Counted from the first letter of the stretch, positions 1 to 11,393 are shown. The stretch: 64,000 nt of DNA from JBBWZH01 sp035544115 (GCA_963714145.1 OY970235.1:7254001-7318000); one strand, 5' to 3'. Notes: a model not told the origin generated them from the letters alone. Numbers and translations are program-made.

Positions 1-1550
1 CTCGACGTAGAGGGCATCCGCGCCGGTGCCGGGGGTGACGACGCCGTGGCCGGTGTCGACGGTGCGGCCCTGGGCGGCGTGCACGGTGGAGGCGTAGCCG
101 AGTGCGACGTGCGCGGCGACGTACTCGCCGGGCAGGCTCATCGGCTCGCCGAGCTGCTCGCCGTGGACACCGCGTCCGATGATGATCGGAGCGACGATCA
201 GGCCACCGTCGTCGCGGGTCTCGACAACGCGGTAGGTCTCGCGGTTGATCGGCGGGCGGGTGTTGCCGTCCACGCCGGCCAGGTGCCAGCCGTTGCGCCG
301 CGCTTGGACCAGGTCGCCGACGCCGGCATACGTGCCTTGTAGCCCGAGCGGGACACCCTGCTCCGTGACCCGGCCGAGCGCGACCAGGTGCGCACGGATC
401 TGCGCGGACAGTCGAGCGGCCTGCTCGTTCGTATCGACAAGCAGCAGCGATCGCTTGCCAGCGAGCGTGTCGGCCAGCCAGGCGCGGGCGGCCTGCTGCT
501 CGGCGTGCTCGATCGTGTCGACGTCGACCAGCCGGCCCCTGCGGTGGTACGCGAACAGCGCATCTGGATCGCCGTCACGTAGCTGCAACGAGACGGTGCG
601 CTCCCACTCGGCGGCGAACCGGCGTGCCTCGGCCAACTCGTAGGACGGGCCGGCTGTGGCGACCAGGTCAACGGCAGATCGTCGGGCTGTGGCGGCCCTC
701 GGCGAGGCGCTGCTGTGCGGCCAGCCATCGAGCGACGTTCCGGGCGTCCAGACCCTCGGCAGCCAGCACCTCGGTAGCGATCTGGCTGGTGGCCAGCCCG
801 ACGACGTGCCGCTGTTGCCCGTCCCACAGCTCCGGGTCCTGCCATGCCTTCGCAAGCGCACCGACCACAAAGGACTTGCCCGTGCCTGCCGGCCCGACCA
901 GCGTCTCGACGGCAGCACCCGAGGTGAGGATGCCTCGCACGGCTGCGGCCTGGTCCGCACCCAACTCGATGCCAGCCTCGGCCAAGGCCGCGACGAACCC
1001 GGCCGCATCCGACAGAGCCACCGCCGGTGCCCCACCTGCTGCCGCCGCCGCTCGCAGCAGCCGTTCCGTGTGGATGTGCTCGTGCGTGGCGTACAGCCGG
1101 CCACCCGGCGCCTCATACGCCGAACGGCCGTCGGCCAACCTCAACTCCGGCGGCAACGTGCCGTCGCCCGGGCGGCCGGCATCCAGTGGTACAGCCAGCC
1201 GGAGCGCCTCGGCGGTCATACCGTCAAGCAACGCGGCGACCTGGGCGCCGTCGAGCTGGCCAAGGTGGTCGGGCAGCGCGTCAGAGATCGCCCGGGTCAG
1301 ATCCGCAACCGTCCAGGCGGCCTTCGTAGTCTGCACGTCCGCCAGCGCCGTCTCGACCACGGCGGCCGGAGACCACGGCTCGACCTCCGGACACACGCCG
1401 GCGAGGGCGAGCACGTCGTCGGCAACCTGCGCCAGGCCCCCGGCGGAATGGCTCAGGACCGTGCGCACGATCGAGAACTCCGACCCACGCGGCGAGCGGG
1501 TGGCCACGGCCGAAGACGCACGACGACACCACCGTCGCGGCGCCTCGATC
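1..1550 (-). pseudogene. MobF-type conjugative relaxase/helicase, remnant (runs off window start)
   Basis: Remnant of a TraA/TraI-like MobF relaxase, which nicks DNA and unwinds it for conjugation. Only the helicase half is visible. Walker A GPAGTGKS lies at about 872-899. Downstream, in another frame, I read RRGRLVDVDTIEHAEQ, LLLVDTNEQAARLSAQ and ASTVHAAQGRTVDTG, the typical helicase C-terminal motifs, up to base 1. Near 670-690 the frame jumps directly from the residues after RWLAAQQRLAEG to VDLVATAGPSYELAE. The segment that normally carries Walker B (VVVDE) and the GDPRQL motif is missing. Upstream an in-frame TGA near 1550 cuts off the relaxase domain. So it is truncated at the 5' end and carries an internal deletion with a frameshift; it cannot be a working relaxase. 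It probably belongs to the same dead element as the integrase remnant at 2787-3757. Confidence 0.82.
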
Positions 1551-1746
1551 AGTCACGTAGCCCGCGTAGAGCACGTGCGAGCCGCACAGCGCGGGACGTA
1601 CGCGCCGTGCTGGATAGCACCCAGCACAGCGCGAGCACCAGGCTCACGCCGAGCCCGCCGGCGAGCACCGCGACGGGCCAGCCGGCGCCGGCAACCGCAG
1701 TAACGACTCCGCTGGTCGCCCCAGCCAACACGCGCATCCTGGTCAC
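1549..1746 (-). CDS. small membrane protein, third gene of the PadR operon
   Basis: A 65-residue protein of unknown function with one or two hydrophobic stretches (GVVTAVAGAGWPVAVLAGG and LGVSLVLALCWVL) followed by a basic tail. I chose the GTG start because it overlaps the stop of the upstream gene as GTGA (1743-1746), which implies translational coupling. A longer reading to 1845 is possible but would overlap the neighbour by 100 bases. Its place behind padR and a conserved hypothetical gene suggests the three work together; no function can be assigned. Confidence 0.5.
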   Translation of the reverse strand: MTRMRVLAGATSGVVTAVAGAGWPVAVLAGGLGVSLVLALCWVLSSTARTSRAVRLARALRGLRD

Positions 1747-2354
1747 CCGCCGATCGCCGGTGAGCCTGCGCGCTGATGGCGCAGACCTCGCCGGAGACTG
1801 ATCGCCTGGCTCAATAACCGGGCCGCATACGGAAACCGACGCCACATCACCAAATCACCCAACTCGGCCTTGAACTCTTCCTTCCAGCGCGGCCGCTCGT
1901 CCGCAGGCAGCACCCGCACCGCGATCGCGACCATCGTCCGAATCGGCCGGCTAACTGACCGGATCGGCTCAGCCACATGCTGGCGATCAGGGCTCGCGAG
2001 GTCGAAGGCGGCGGCAACGGTACGGACGAGGTCGCGGGCATGGGCGCGGACGGGGCCTAGGTCGCGGGCGAGCGTGCCTGCAAGGTCGCGGTGGTGGGCG
2101 GAGTCGAGGGCGAGTGCGAGGGCGGCGGCAGAGTCGCGTGCGTCGAGGAGGACCTGGCCGAGGGCACGGCTGCGGACGAGGTCGCGGTCAAGGGGGAGGA
2201 CGGCAGTGCGCGCGCTGGCGCTGTCGAGGACGGCGGCGAGGTGGCGAGCGAGGCCGCCGGCGAGGCCGCGGTCGCAGTCGAGGTCGAGGTCGAGGTCGGC
2301 GGCGAGGTCGCGGGCGAGGGCGAAGGCGAAGGCGACCTCCGTCGCGCCGCTCAT
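1743..2354 (-). CDS. repeat-rich hypothetical protein of the PadR operon
   Basis: 203 residues. The first 125 or so are a degenerate repeat of D/A/L/R units (ALARDLA, DLDLDLD, RDLVRSRALG, ARDLVRT), predicted to be helical. The C-terminal part (LPADERPRWKEEFKAELGDL, then RFPYAARLLSQAISLRRGLR) is better conserved-looking and recurs, from general knowledge, in actinobacterial proteins next to PadR regulators. The ATG overlaps the padR stop as ATGA (2351-2354), so the two genes are coupled. The repeats at DNA level (GAGGTCGCGGGCGA-like units) make this a likely site of length variation. Function unknown. Confidence 0.65.
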   Translation of the reverse strand: MSGATEVAFAFALARDLAADLDLDLDCDRGLAGGLARHLAAVLDSASARTAVLPLDRDLVRSRALGQVLLDARDSAAALALALDSAHHRDLAGTLARDLGPVRAHARDLVRTVAAAFDLASPDRQHVAEPIRSVSRPIRTMVAIAVRVLPADERPRWKEEFKAELGDLVMWRRFPYAARLLSQAISLRRGLRHQRAGSPAIGG

Positions 2355-2707
2355 GCTGCGCCTCCGGTCAGACCGGGCCGCAGGCCCGACAGGTCCATGA
2401 CCGGGGTACGCACGCGGGCCAGCGCGTCACGAGCCCGCTCAGCCCCGTCCGGGGCCAGCCGGTAGTACCGACGCCGCGGCCGGCCCTGTTCCTTCGGGTC
2501 GACCTCCTCCCACCGGGACACCAACCAGCCCGCACCCTCCAGCCGGGCCAGAATCGGATGGATGGTCCCGGACGGCAGCCCAGCCGCCTGACCGAGCTCC
2601 AGCCCGTACCGCTCCCGCGTCGGGAACTCCAGCAGCGCCCGCAGCACAAACTGCGTCGGCAACGTCATCCGGAACGGCGGTCCCAGCTCCGAACTGTTCC
2701 TACCCAT
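2351..2707 (-). CDS. PadR family transcriptional regulator
   Basis: 118 residues, the usual size of short PadR proteins. A winged helix covers residues about 14-90: FVLRALLEFPTRERYGLEL, SGTIHPILARLEGAGWL and the wing GRPRRRYYRLAPDG are the PadR signature. It starts a coupled three-gene operon. PadR proteins usually repress their own operon, and an imperfect 20-bp palindrome lies just upstream of the ATG (2717-2736), so autoregulation is likely. The ligand is unknown. Confidence 0.9.
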   Translation of the reverse strand: MGRNSSELGPPFRMTLPTQFVLRALLEFPTRERYGLELGQAAGLPSGTIHPILARLEGAGWLVSRWEEVDPKEQGRPRRRYYRLAPDGAERARDALARVRTPVMDLSGLRPGLTGGAA

Positions 2708-2716
2708 GCCCTTACG

Positions 2717-2736
2717 CTACCTAGGTGGCTAAGTAG
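2717..2736. promoter_or_regulatory. candidate PadR operator
   Basis: Imperfect 20-bp palindrome CTACCTAGGTGGCTAAGTAG with CTAC/GTAG outer arms and TAG/CTA inner matches, ending 10 bases upstream of the padR ATG. Position and symmetry fit an autoregulatory site; binding is inferred. Confidence 0.45.
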
Positions 2737-2786
2737 AAAACAACCATCATTCCGAACCGGCGGACGCCAGCGCCGAGAGGGCGCGA

Positions 2787-3757
2787 TCAGCTGGCCTGCG
2801 AAGGCTGGTCCGTGACCGCCGGACCGCGTAAAACAGCGCGCCGGCCACGTAAGGCCTCGATCAGGCCCTCGGCGCTCAGCAAGGCGATGGCCCGGTGGCT
2901 GGTCGCGATCGACACGTTGTGCGTGGCGGCCAGTTCGGTGGTGGTGGGGACCAGGTCGCCGGGCGCGAGGCGACCGGTCTGGATCTGCTCGCGCAGCTCG
3001 GCGGCGATGACCTCGTACGGGCCGCGCGGCGGGCGTGGTGTGGGCGGGGCGATGGTGATGCCGGCCATCGTTGTCGCCGCACGCTGGCCGGCCTCGTCCA
3101 CCCAGGCGGCGTAGATCTTGAGCGTGGTGGCTCCCCCGCTGCCGTGGCGGAGGCGGCCGGCGACCGTGCGGACATCAGTGCCGGCGGCGATCAGCTCGGT
3201 GGCCGAGTAGTGCCGCAGCGACTGCAGGCGGATGCTGCGCAGCTTGAGCTTGCGGGCCAGCCGGCCGTACCGCTGGGTCAGCGACCGCGGCGGCCAGGGC
3301 GCCCCGCTCCGGCGAGAACAGGTACGCGTCCGGCGACAGCGAGCCCATCTGCGCGGCGCACCGCTGCTCGCATCGCAACTGGTGCTCGGCCAGCAGTTGC
3401 AGCGTCTCCGGGTCGAGTGTGACCCGGCGTTGCTGACGTGCCTTGGTCTCCTTCTCCTTCAGGCCGGACCGCGGCTGCGGGTTGCTGCGGTGAACCGTCA
3501 GCAGTCCCCGGTCGAAGTCGACGTGATGCCAGCGCAGTGCGCTCGCCTCGCCCCGGGCGCGACCCGGTGACCATCGTCAGCCACAGCAGCGGGCCCAGTC
3601 CGGATCGGCCGCCCACGCCTCACCCAGCGGCCGCGCGGCCTCCTCGGCAGTCGGCGGGTCCATCTCGGTCGGCGCCACTGCCGGTGCCTCGGCGAACTGG
3701 GCCTTGCTCACGGTCAGGTGCCGCCACTTCACCGCACGACCGAGGGCGGCACTGAGG
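2787..3757 (-). pseudogene. tyrosine integrase with GntR-like C-terminal domain, frameshifted and 5'-truncated
   Basis: Remains of an AICE-type tyrosine recombinase. Reading the minus strand: ILSAALGRAVKWRHL near 3757, then LLWLTMVTGSR, a single extra base near 3559, then RGEASALRWHHVDFDRGLLT and GLKEKETKARQQRRVTLDP, LRCEQRCAAQMGS, SPDAYLFSPE. A second frameshift near 3300 precedes the LRSIRLQSLRHYSATELIAAG region (the HxxR box) and LKIYAAWVDEAGQRAA (tyrosine box). The C-terminus (2787-3101) is an in-frame GntR-type winged helix (PYEVIAAELREQIQTGRLAP, TTELAATHNVSIATSHRAI). The N-terminal arm-binding domain is absent. It lies 55 bases from the 3' end of tRNA-Glu, transcribed away from it, as expected for an element that once sat in that tRNA. 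Confidence 0.8.
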
Positions 3758-3811
3758 ATGCATGAGCCCGGACCGAAAGCACCTGACCAACGTTTCCGCA
3801 GGTCAGAGGGG

Positions 3812-3884
3812 TGCCCCCAACGGGATTCGAACCCGTGCTACCGCCTTGAAAGGGCGGCGTCCTGGGCCACTAGACGATGGGGGC
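3812..3884 (-). tRNA. tRNA-Glu (TTC)
   Basis: Minus strand starts GCCCCCATCGTCTAGTGG. The anticodon stem is CCGCC/GGCGG-like around loop CTTTCAA with anticodon TTC, the T arm contains GGTTCGAATCC, and the acceptor end is TGGGGGC plus discriminator A. It is 73 nt with no encoded CCA. It marks the junction between the decayed element to its left and the chromosome. Confidence 0.95.
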
Positions 3885-3924
3885 GTGGCGGCGGTCTGGG
3901 GGCAATGATCCCACATGGGTGCGG

Positions 3925-4020
3925 TCAGGCTCGGTGGCGGCCGGCGCGGCCGCGGGCGCGGGCGACGAGGAGGCAGCCCAGTACGAGGAGGGCGATGCCG
4001 AGCCCGATCAGCATGGGCAC
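3925..4020 (-). CDS. possible 31-residue membrane peptide
   Basis: GTG (or ATG two codons later) opens a tiny frame: one hydrophobic helix (MLIGLGIALLVLGCLLVA) followed by a basic tail (RARGRAGRHRA). The shape resembles small single-pass membrane peptides common in actinobacteria. No clear ribosome binding site was seen. Kept with low confidence because it fills the only gap between tRNA-Glu and tex. Confidence 0.3.
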   Translation of the reverse strand: MPMLIGLGIALLVLGCLLVARARGRAGRHRA

Positions 4021-4141
4021 GCTCCGTGGTCGGGGCCGGACCAATAGTCTACGGAGCGTGAGCTGCATGAGGCCACCCGAGGGAATCGGCGTAGACCGGC
4101 AGAATGCATCCCAGCGGCTCACGGAGAGGTGACTTGGGATC

Positions 4142-6596
<2,455 letters not shown>

Positions 6597-6601
6597 CCCG
6601 C

Positions 6602-6664
6602 CCGCCGTCGCACCGCTCCGCTCGGCTCGGCTCGGCTCAGCACTGCGGAGTGGTGCGACGGCGG
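6602..6664. terminator. strong hairpin terminator after tex
   Basis: 20-bp arms (6602-6621 and 6645-6664) with a single mismatch around a 23-nt loop made of repeated CTCGG units. It lies just behind the tex stop and before the next gene. There is no U-tract, as is usual for high-GC actinobacterial terminators. Confidence 0.7.
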
Positions 6665-6798
6665 CGGTGGGACGGCGGCCGGCGGGGGTATTCAGGCCCC
6701 GTGAAACACTGGGCTGGTGCGCCGACGATGCGGCTCGGTCCCCACAGCGGGTGGGGATCATGCCAGCGTGCCGCCCGCCTGAGGAGGCGTGAGGGTCC

Positions 6799-8139
6799 GT
6801 GCTGACGGCACTGGGCTGGCTCGCGGTGGTCGTGCTGATCGCCGGCAACGCGCTGTTCGTGGCGGTTGAGTTCGCGCTCACCTCGGTCGACCGGTCCCGG
6901 GTGACCAGGCTGGCCGAATCGGGCGATCGGCGGGCCCGGGGCGTCCTCGGGGCGATTCGGGACCTCTCCTTCCAGCTGTCCGGGGCGCAACTGGGCATCA
7001 CGCTCTGCTCGCTGCTGCTCGGGTTCGTGGCCGAGCCGGTGATCGCGTCGGCGCTGCGGTCGGGCCTGCAGGGGGCGGGGTGGACCGGCGGCGCCGTACG
7101 GCCGGTCGCGGTCGGGTTGGCGCTGCTGCTGGCCACCGTGGCGCAGATGCTGCTCGGCGAGCTGGTGCCGCAGAACCTGGCGATATCCCGGCCGCTGCCG
7201 GTGGCCCGGGCGATCATCCCGCTGCAGCGCGGGTTCGCCCGGCTCTGCCGGCCGGTGATCTCGCTGTTCAACAACACCGCCAACGCGATCGTCCGGTGGA
7301 TCGGGGTGGAGCCGCAGCAGGAGCTGCGGGCGGCCCGGACGCCGGTCGAGCTGGCCCACCTGATCGGCTCGTCGGTGCGGGAGGGCACCCTGTCGGCGGG
7401 CACCGCGGTGCTGCTGCACCGGGCGCTGACGTTCGGCGAGAAGGCCGCGGGCGACGTGATGACGCCCCGGGTGCAGATGATCGCGCTGCGGGCCGAGCAG
7501 ACCGCGGCCGAACTGCTCGCGGCGGCCCGGTCCACCGGCCGGTCCCGGTTTCCGGTGCACCGCGGCGATGTGGACGACATCGTCGGCGTGGTGCACGTGA
7601 AGCAGGCGCTGGCGGTGCCGGCGGAGCAGCGGGCCGGCACCGCGGTCAGCGAGCTGATGGTCGAGCCGGCCCGGGTGCCCGAGTCGATGGACTGCGACGC
7701 GCTGCTGATCGTGCTGCGCCGGCACGGCCTGCAGATGGCGGTGGTGGTGGACGAGTACGGCGGCACCGCCGGCGTGGTCACGCTGGAGGACCTGGTCGAG
7801 GAGCTGGTCGGCCAGGTGCTGGACGAGCACGACACCGGCGAAGCACCCGAGGTGGTGCCGCTGTCCGACGGCGGCTGGTCGGTGTCCGGCCGGCTGCACC
7901 GGGACGCGTTCGTCGAGCAGCTCGGTCTGGAGGCGCCGGCCGGGCACTACGACACGATCGCCGGCCTGGTGCTGGAACGGCTCGGCCGGCTGCCCGAGCC
8001 CGGTGAACGGGTGAACGTCGGCGGCTGGCTGCTCACCGTGTCCAGAATGGACGGTCGGCGGATCGACCGGATCGTGGTGCGGCCGCCCGGCCTCGCGCCG
8101 GTGGCGCCCGGCCGCCCGGTCCGTGGAGCGTCCACATGA
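6799..8139 (+). CDS. CNNM/HlyC-CorC family membrane protein with CBS domains (first of pair)
   Basis: 446 residues. CNNM transmembrane domain at the N-terminus (LGWLAVVVLIAGNALFVAVE, LGITLCSLLLGFVAEPVIA, residues about 1-190), a CBS pair (MTPRVQMIALRAEQTAAELL to VVDEYGGTAGVVTLEDLVEE, about 210-335), and a C-terminal CorC/HlyC domain. The family is linked to Mg2+/Co2+ transport or its control at the plasma membrane; the substrate here is not shown. GTG start after GAGGAGG (6781). It overlaps the next gene by ATGA, so the two are co-translated and may form a heteromer. Confidence 0.92.
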   Translation: MLTALGWLAVVVLIAGNALFVAVEFALTSVDRSRVTRLAESGDRRARGVLGAIRDLSFQLSGAQLGITLCSLLLGFVAEPVIASALRSGLQGAGWTGGAVRPVAVGLALLLATVAQMLLGELVPQNLAISRPLPVARAIIPLQRGFARLCRPVISLFNNTANAIVRWIGVEPQQELRAARTPVELAHLIGSSVREGTLSAGTAVLLHRALTFGEKAAGDVMTPRVQMIALRAEQTAAELLAAARSTGRSRFPVHRGDVDDIVGVVHVKQALAVPAEQRAGTAVSELMVEPARVPESMDCDALLIVLRRHGLQMAVVVDEYGGTAGVVTLEDLVEELVGQVLDEHDTGEAPEVVPLSDGGWSVSGRLHRDAFVEQLGLEAPAGHYDTIAGLVLERLGRLPEPGERVNVGGWLLTVSRMDGRRIDRIVVRPPGLAPVAPGRPVRGAST

Positions 8140-9164
8140 GACTCCTGCTCGCCGTGCTGCTGCTGGCCGGCAACGCGTTCTTCGTCGGCGCCCAGTTCGC
8201 CCTGATCACCGCCCGGCGGGACCAGATCGAGCCGCTGGCCCGGTCCGGCCGCCGGTCCGCCCGCACCACGCTGGCTCAGATGCGGCACCTGCCGCAGATG
8301 CTGGCCGGCTCGCAGCTGGGCATCGCGGTCTGCTCGCTCGGGTTGGGCGCGGTCGCCGAGCCGGCGTTCGCGCACCTGCTGGAGGGCGGGTTCGATGCCC
8401 TCAGCGCGCCCGAGGGCCTGCTGCACCCGGTCGCGTTCGTGCTGGCGCTGGCGTTCGTCTCGTACCTGCACATGGTGCTCGGCGAGATGGTGCCGAAGAA
8501 CCTGGCGCTGGCCGGGCCGGTGCGGGCGGCACTCCTGCTGGGACCGCCGATCGCGCTCTGGGTGCGCTGCACCCGGCCGATCCTGGTGGTCATCAACGGG
8601 CTGGCGAACGCGGTGCTGCGGCTGTTCCGGATCGAACCGAAGGAGGAGCTGACCGCGGCGTATACGGCGGAGGAACTGGGCGACCTGTTCAGCGAGTCGG
8701 CCGCGGAAGGGCTGCTGGACGGCGAGGAGCAGCAGCGGCTGACCCGGGCGCTCGCGCTCGACCGCGCCACCGCCCGGGACGTGCTGCTGCCGCTGGCGAA
8801 GCTGGTCACGGTGACCGAGACGACCACCGCGCGGGAGCTGGAACAGCTGGTCGCGCGGACCGGCTTCTCCCGGTTCCCGATCCGGTCCGGTGACACGCTG
8901 ATCGGCTACGCGCACGTGAAGGACCTCCTCGGCATCGAGCCGGCCGACTACGACCAGCCGCTGCCCCGGCTGCGGCCGATGGTGGTGGTGGAGGCCGCGC
9001 TGCCGCTGACCGGCTGCTTCGCGGCCCTGCAGCAGGCCGGCAACCACATGGGCTGCGTCCAGGAGGCCGGCCGGACCCTCGGCGCGATCACCCTCGAGGA
9101 CGTGCTGGAGGAACTGGTCGGCGAGGTGCAGGACGCCAGCCACCCCGGCACCGTCCACAACTGA
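8136..9164 (+). CDS. CNNM/HlyC-CorC family membrane protein with CBS domains (second of pair)
   Basis: 342 residues, a shorter relative of the preceding gene: CNNM domain (LLLAVLLLAGNAFFVGAQFA, LGIAVCSLGLGAVAEPAFA, residues 1-180) and a CBS pair (LLPLAKLVTVTETTTA to MGCVQEAGRTLGAITLEDVL). It lacks the C-terminal CorC domain. Tandem pairs of one long and one short CNNM protein are common in actinobacteria. Its ATG overlaps the upstream stop (8136-8139). Confidence 0.9.
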   Translation: MRLLLAVLLLAGNAFFVGAQFALITARRDQIEPLARSGRRSARTTLAQMRHLPQMLAGSQLGIAVCSLGLGAVAEPAFAHLLEGGFDALSAPEGLLHPVAFVLALAFVSYLHMVLGEMVPKNLALAGPVRAALLLGPPIALWVRCTRPILVVINGLANAVLRLFRIEPKEELTAAYTAEELGDLFSESAAEGLLDGEEQQRLTRALALDRATARDVLLPLAKLVTVTETTTARELEQLVARTGFSRFPIRSGDTLIGYAHVKDLLGIEPADYDQPLPRLRPMVVVEAALPLTGCFAALQQAGNHMGCVQEAGRTLGAITLEDVLEELVGEVQDASHPGTVHN

Positions 9165-9184
9165 CAGTCCAAATCGGACGGCCC

Positions 9185-9222
9185 GGACGGTCCGAACCGG
9201 ACGGTCCGAACCGGACGGTCGG
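9185..9222. repeat. 14-bp tandem repeat between convergent genes
   Basis: Unit GGACGGTCCGAACC present twice (9185-9198, 9199-9212) plus a partial third copy to 9222. Each unit contains CGGTCCG, so the array can fold back on itself. It sits in the 64-bp gap between convergent genes and probably acts as a two-way terminator. Confidence 0.55.
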
Positions 9223-9228
9223 CCGGCC

Positions 9229-10344
9229 TCAGCCGCCCAGCCGGGTCCGGGCGACCCGCCAGATCCGCTCCGCCGCCGGGTGCCGGCTCTTCCAGTCGTG
9301 CAGCCAGCGGTGCACCACACCGGGGGTCTCGGCCACCAGCCGGGCCGGCTGGGACGACCAGGCGAGCAGCCGGCTGGTCGGCACCACGTCGGTGGCCGTC
9401 CGCATCTTGAACGGGGTCTCGCCGCGCAGGTAGTCCACTTCGGACCAGCGCGGGTCGGCGATCAGCTGCGGCAGCAGCTCACCGAACAGCAACTGCCCCG
9501 GCCACTGCTGGTGCCAGCTGGGATTGATCCGGCCGTCCCAGAACCGGTAGCTGCGACCGTCCACCAGCGCCGCGTTGTACGCGGCCGGCGGGCCGGCGCC
9601 GACGTCCAGCAGGGTGAGCTCCAGCTGACCGCGCTCGGCGAACCGGAGCAGCGCGGCCTGCCACCAGGCGGCCCGGCGCCGGTCCGCCAGTTCGGCCCGG
9701 TAGTACGCGGCCCGGTCCCGGGTCCGGCGGATCTCGACCAGGTCGGCCAGCAGCGGCTCGATCTCGGCCGCGGTGTGCCGGAAGACCAGCCGCGGTTCGA
9801 CCCCGGCCGCCTCGAACCGGCGCCTGGCGGCACGGGTCTGGCTGCGGTACTTCTTGGTCAGGTACGTGCGCGGCGAGTGGCCGTTGGACAGCTGGATGCG
9901 GGGCAGGCCGACGCCCGGGACGATCTCCACCTGATCGAGCCGGCCGGCCAGCAGTGCGACGACCGGGTCCTCGACCGGCAGCTGCTCCAGCCGCAGCGCC
10001 CACGGGCCGGGCAGCGCGGCCAGCCCGACTGCGATCGCCTCGGCCAGCGCGGCCGCCGCCAGACCGTTCGCCGCCGGTAGCCGGCCGTGGTCGCACACCT
10101 GATGGGCCAGGCCGCTCACCACCGTCACCCCGTTGCGGCGCCGCATGGTCAGCAGGGCGCCGGCCTGCCAGGCACCGTCCATTCCGGACACTCCGACCAC
10201 CCAGGGCTGCCACTCCGGGTAGATCATGGCGAACTGGCTGAGGTAGTCCAGCCGCGCGGTCACCGGCAGCCCGAGCCGCTCGGCCAGCCGGTCGAACCCG
10301 GCGCACCGGGCCAGCGCGCCCGGTCCGGCATGTACCTCGGCCAC
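9229..10344 (-). CDS. GNAT-fold (CelD/BcsL-like) protein
   Basis: About 371 residues. The C-terminal half has the GNAT features of the CelD/BcsL group: LTKKYRSQTRAARRRFEAAG, a central YYRAELADRRRAAWWQAALL helix, LTLLDVGAGPPAAYNAALV, YRFWDGRINPSWHQQWPGQL and LLPQLIADPRWSEVDYLRGE. Members transfer acyl or aminoacyl groups or contribute to polysaccharide and envelope synthesis; the substrate is unknown. The frame stays open to 10575 but the extra N-terminus is low-complexity Pro/Gly and overlaps the upstream gene, so I chose GTG 10344. It follows the cupin-like gene on the same strand and is probably cotranscribed. Confidence 0.7.
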   Translation of the reverse strand: MAEVHAGPGALARCAGFDRLAERLGLPVTARLDYLSQFAMIYPEWQPWVVGVSGMDGAWQAGALLTMRRRNGVTVVSGLAHQVCDHGRLPAANGLAAAALAEAIAVGLAALPGPWALRLEQLPVEDPVVALLAGRLDQVEIVPGVGLPRIQLSNGHSPRTYLTKKYRSQTRAARRRFEAAGVEPRLVFRHTAAEIEPLLADLVEIRRTRDRAAYYRAELADRRRAAWWQAALLRFAERGQLELTLLDVGAGPPAAYNAALVDGRSYRFWDGRINPSWHQQWPGQLLFGELLPQLIADPRWSEVDYLRGETPFKMRTATDVVPTSRLLAWSSQPARLVAETPGVVHRWLHDWKSRHPAAERIWRVARTRLGG

Positions 10345-10439
10345 CAACCGCCCGCCGGCACCCGCGCCCGGCGGGCCGCCCGGGCCGGGCGGGCCGTCCG
10401 AGCCGGACGGGCCGTCCGAGCCGGGCGGTGGCGCCGGGC

Positions 10440-11393
10440 TCAGCTGCTGGTCAGGGTGTGGCCCAGTGGGGCCGAGTCGTCTATCCGCAGCACCACCGTC
10501 GACGCCGGCGTCGACATCGGCGGCCCGCTCAGCCGCCGCAGCATCCGGTAGCAAGTCGCCTTGGCTGCCGCCCACGGACCACTCTCCTTTGTCGAACTGA
10601 CCGGTAGGTGGAACTGGCGGGAGAGCAGCAGGTTGGCCGCCCAGACGTGCTCCCGCCGGGCGCTGGCGCGGGTGCGGTGCTCGGTGGACAGCGAGACGTT
10701 CAGGCCGACCGTGTTGACCACCCGGTGCGGCGCGTTCTGCGGCCAGCAGGCGACCTCACCAGGAGTCAGGTCCAGCACGGCGGCGTGCTCGTCCCAGGAC
10801 CGCCGGTACGGGACGAACTCGTCCGACTCGCCGGCGAAGATGCGCTGCAGGTCTCCTGTGGACAGGAAGCGCGGGTCCAGCGCCGGATAGACCAGCACCT
10901 GCTTGCGACCGCGCAGGTGCCAGAGCAGGTTGGGCTGGCCGTCAGCGTGGTAGTGCACCATCGCGCCGGGCGAGGAGATGAGCATCGTCGCCGAGACGCG
11001 GGTCGGCGCGAACCCCGGCACCCGGTCGGCCAACTCGCCGTACACGCGGCGGACGAGCACCTCGTAGCGGTGGTCGGTGTCCTGCACCCGCAGCAGGTTC
11101 AGCCAGAGCCGACCACGGCGCACCGCCTCGATCAGGTCCCGCCCGCAGACGCCCGGGTAGCGCACCGCCCGCCACTGCGTGTGGTCGCCCGGATCGTCCC
11201 CCATCGTGTACGCGTGCAACCGCTCAGGCGGCATCCGATCCAACAGCTCAACCAGCGCCTCATCGGCGAACAAGGCCGACTCGTGCAGCCGGTGGCCCGC
11301 CTTGAGCGGCTCCCGGCCGAACCTCGCCGCCTCCGCCGCCGACCAGGTCAGGAGTGAACCGGGCACGCCTTCCCTCCGGGCACAGATGATCAA
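10440..11393 (-). CDS. JmjC/cupin-8-like 2-oxoglutarate-Fe(II) oxygenase-type protein
   Basis: About 317 residues. Central cupin: MVHYHADGQPNLLWHLRGRK gives the HxD iron pair and the conserved Lys region, and EVACWPQNAPHRVVNTVGLN gives the distal His. N-terminal helices (ESALFADEALVELLDRMPPE) resemble the cupin-8 group, which hydroxylates protein side chains or small molecules. The last 60 residues are basic and unassigned. The start is uncertain; the GTG inside REGVPGSLL is an alternative. It is followed on the same strand by the GNAT-like gene, so the pair may modify one common target. Confidence 0.72.
   Translation of the reverse strand: MIICARREGVPGSLLTWSAAEAARFGREPLKAGHRLHESALFADEALVELLDRMPPERLHAYTMGDDPGDHTQWRAVRYPGVCGRDLIEAVRRGRLWLNLLRVQDTDHRYEVLVRRVYGELADRVPGFAPTRVSATMLISSPGAMVHYHADGQPNLLWHLRGRKQVLVYPALDPRFLSTGDLQRIFAGESDEFVPYRRSWDEHAAVLDLTPGEVACWPQNAPHRVVNTVGLNVSLSTEHRTRASARREHVWAANLLLSRQFHLPVSSTKESGPWAAAKATCYRMLRRLSGPPMSTPASTVVLRIDDSAPLGHTLTSS

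Noticed and set aside
1..3811. att repeat of the tRNA-Glu element
   Set aside because: I searched the left part for a copy of the tRNA-Glu 3' end and found none; the other boundary lies outside the window or was deleted.
6620..6640. CTCGG pentamer tandem repeat
   Set aside because: It forms only the loop of the tex terminator hairpin and is too short to be a feature of its own.
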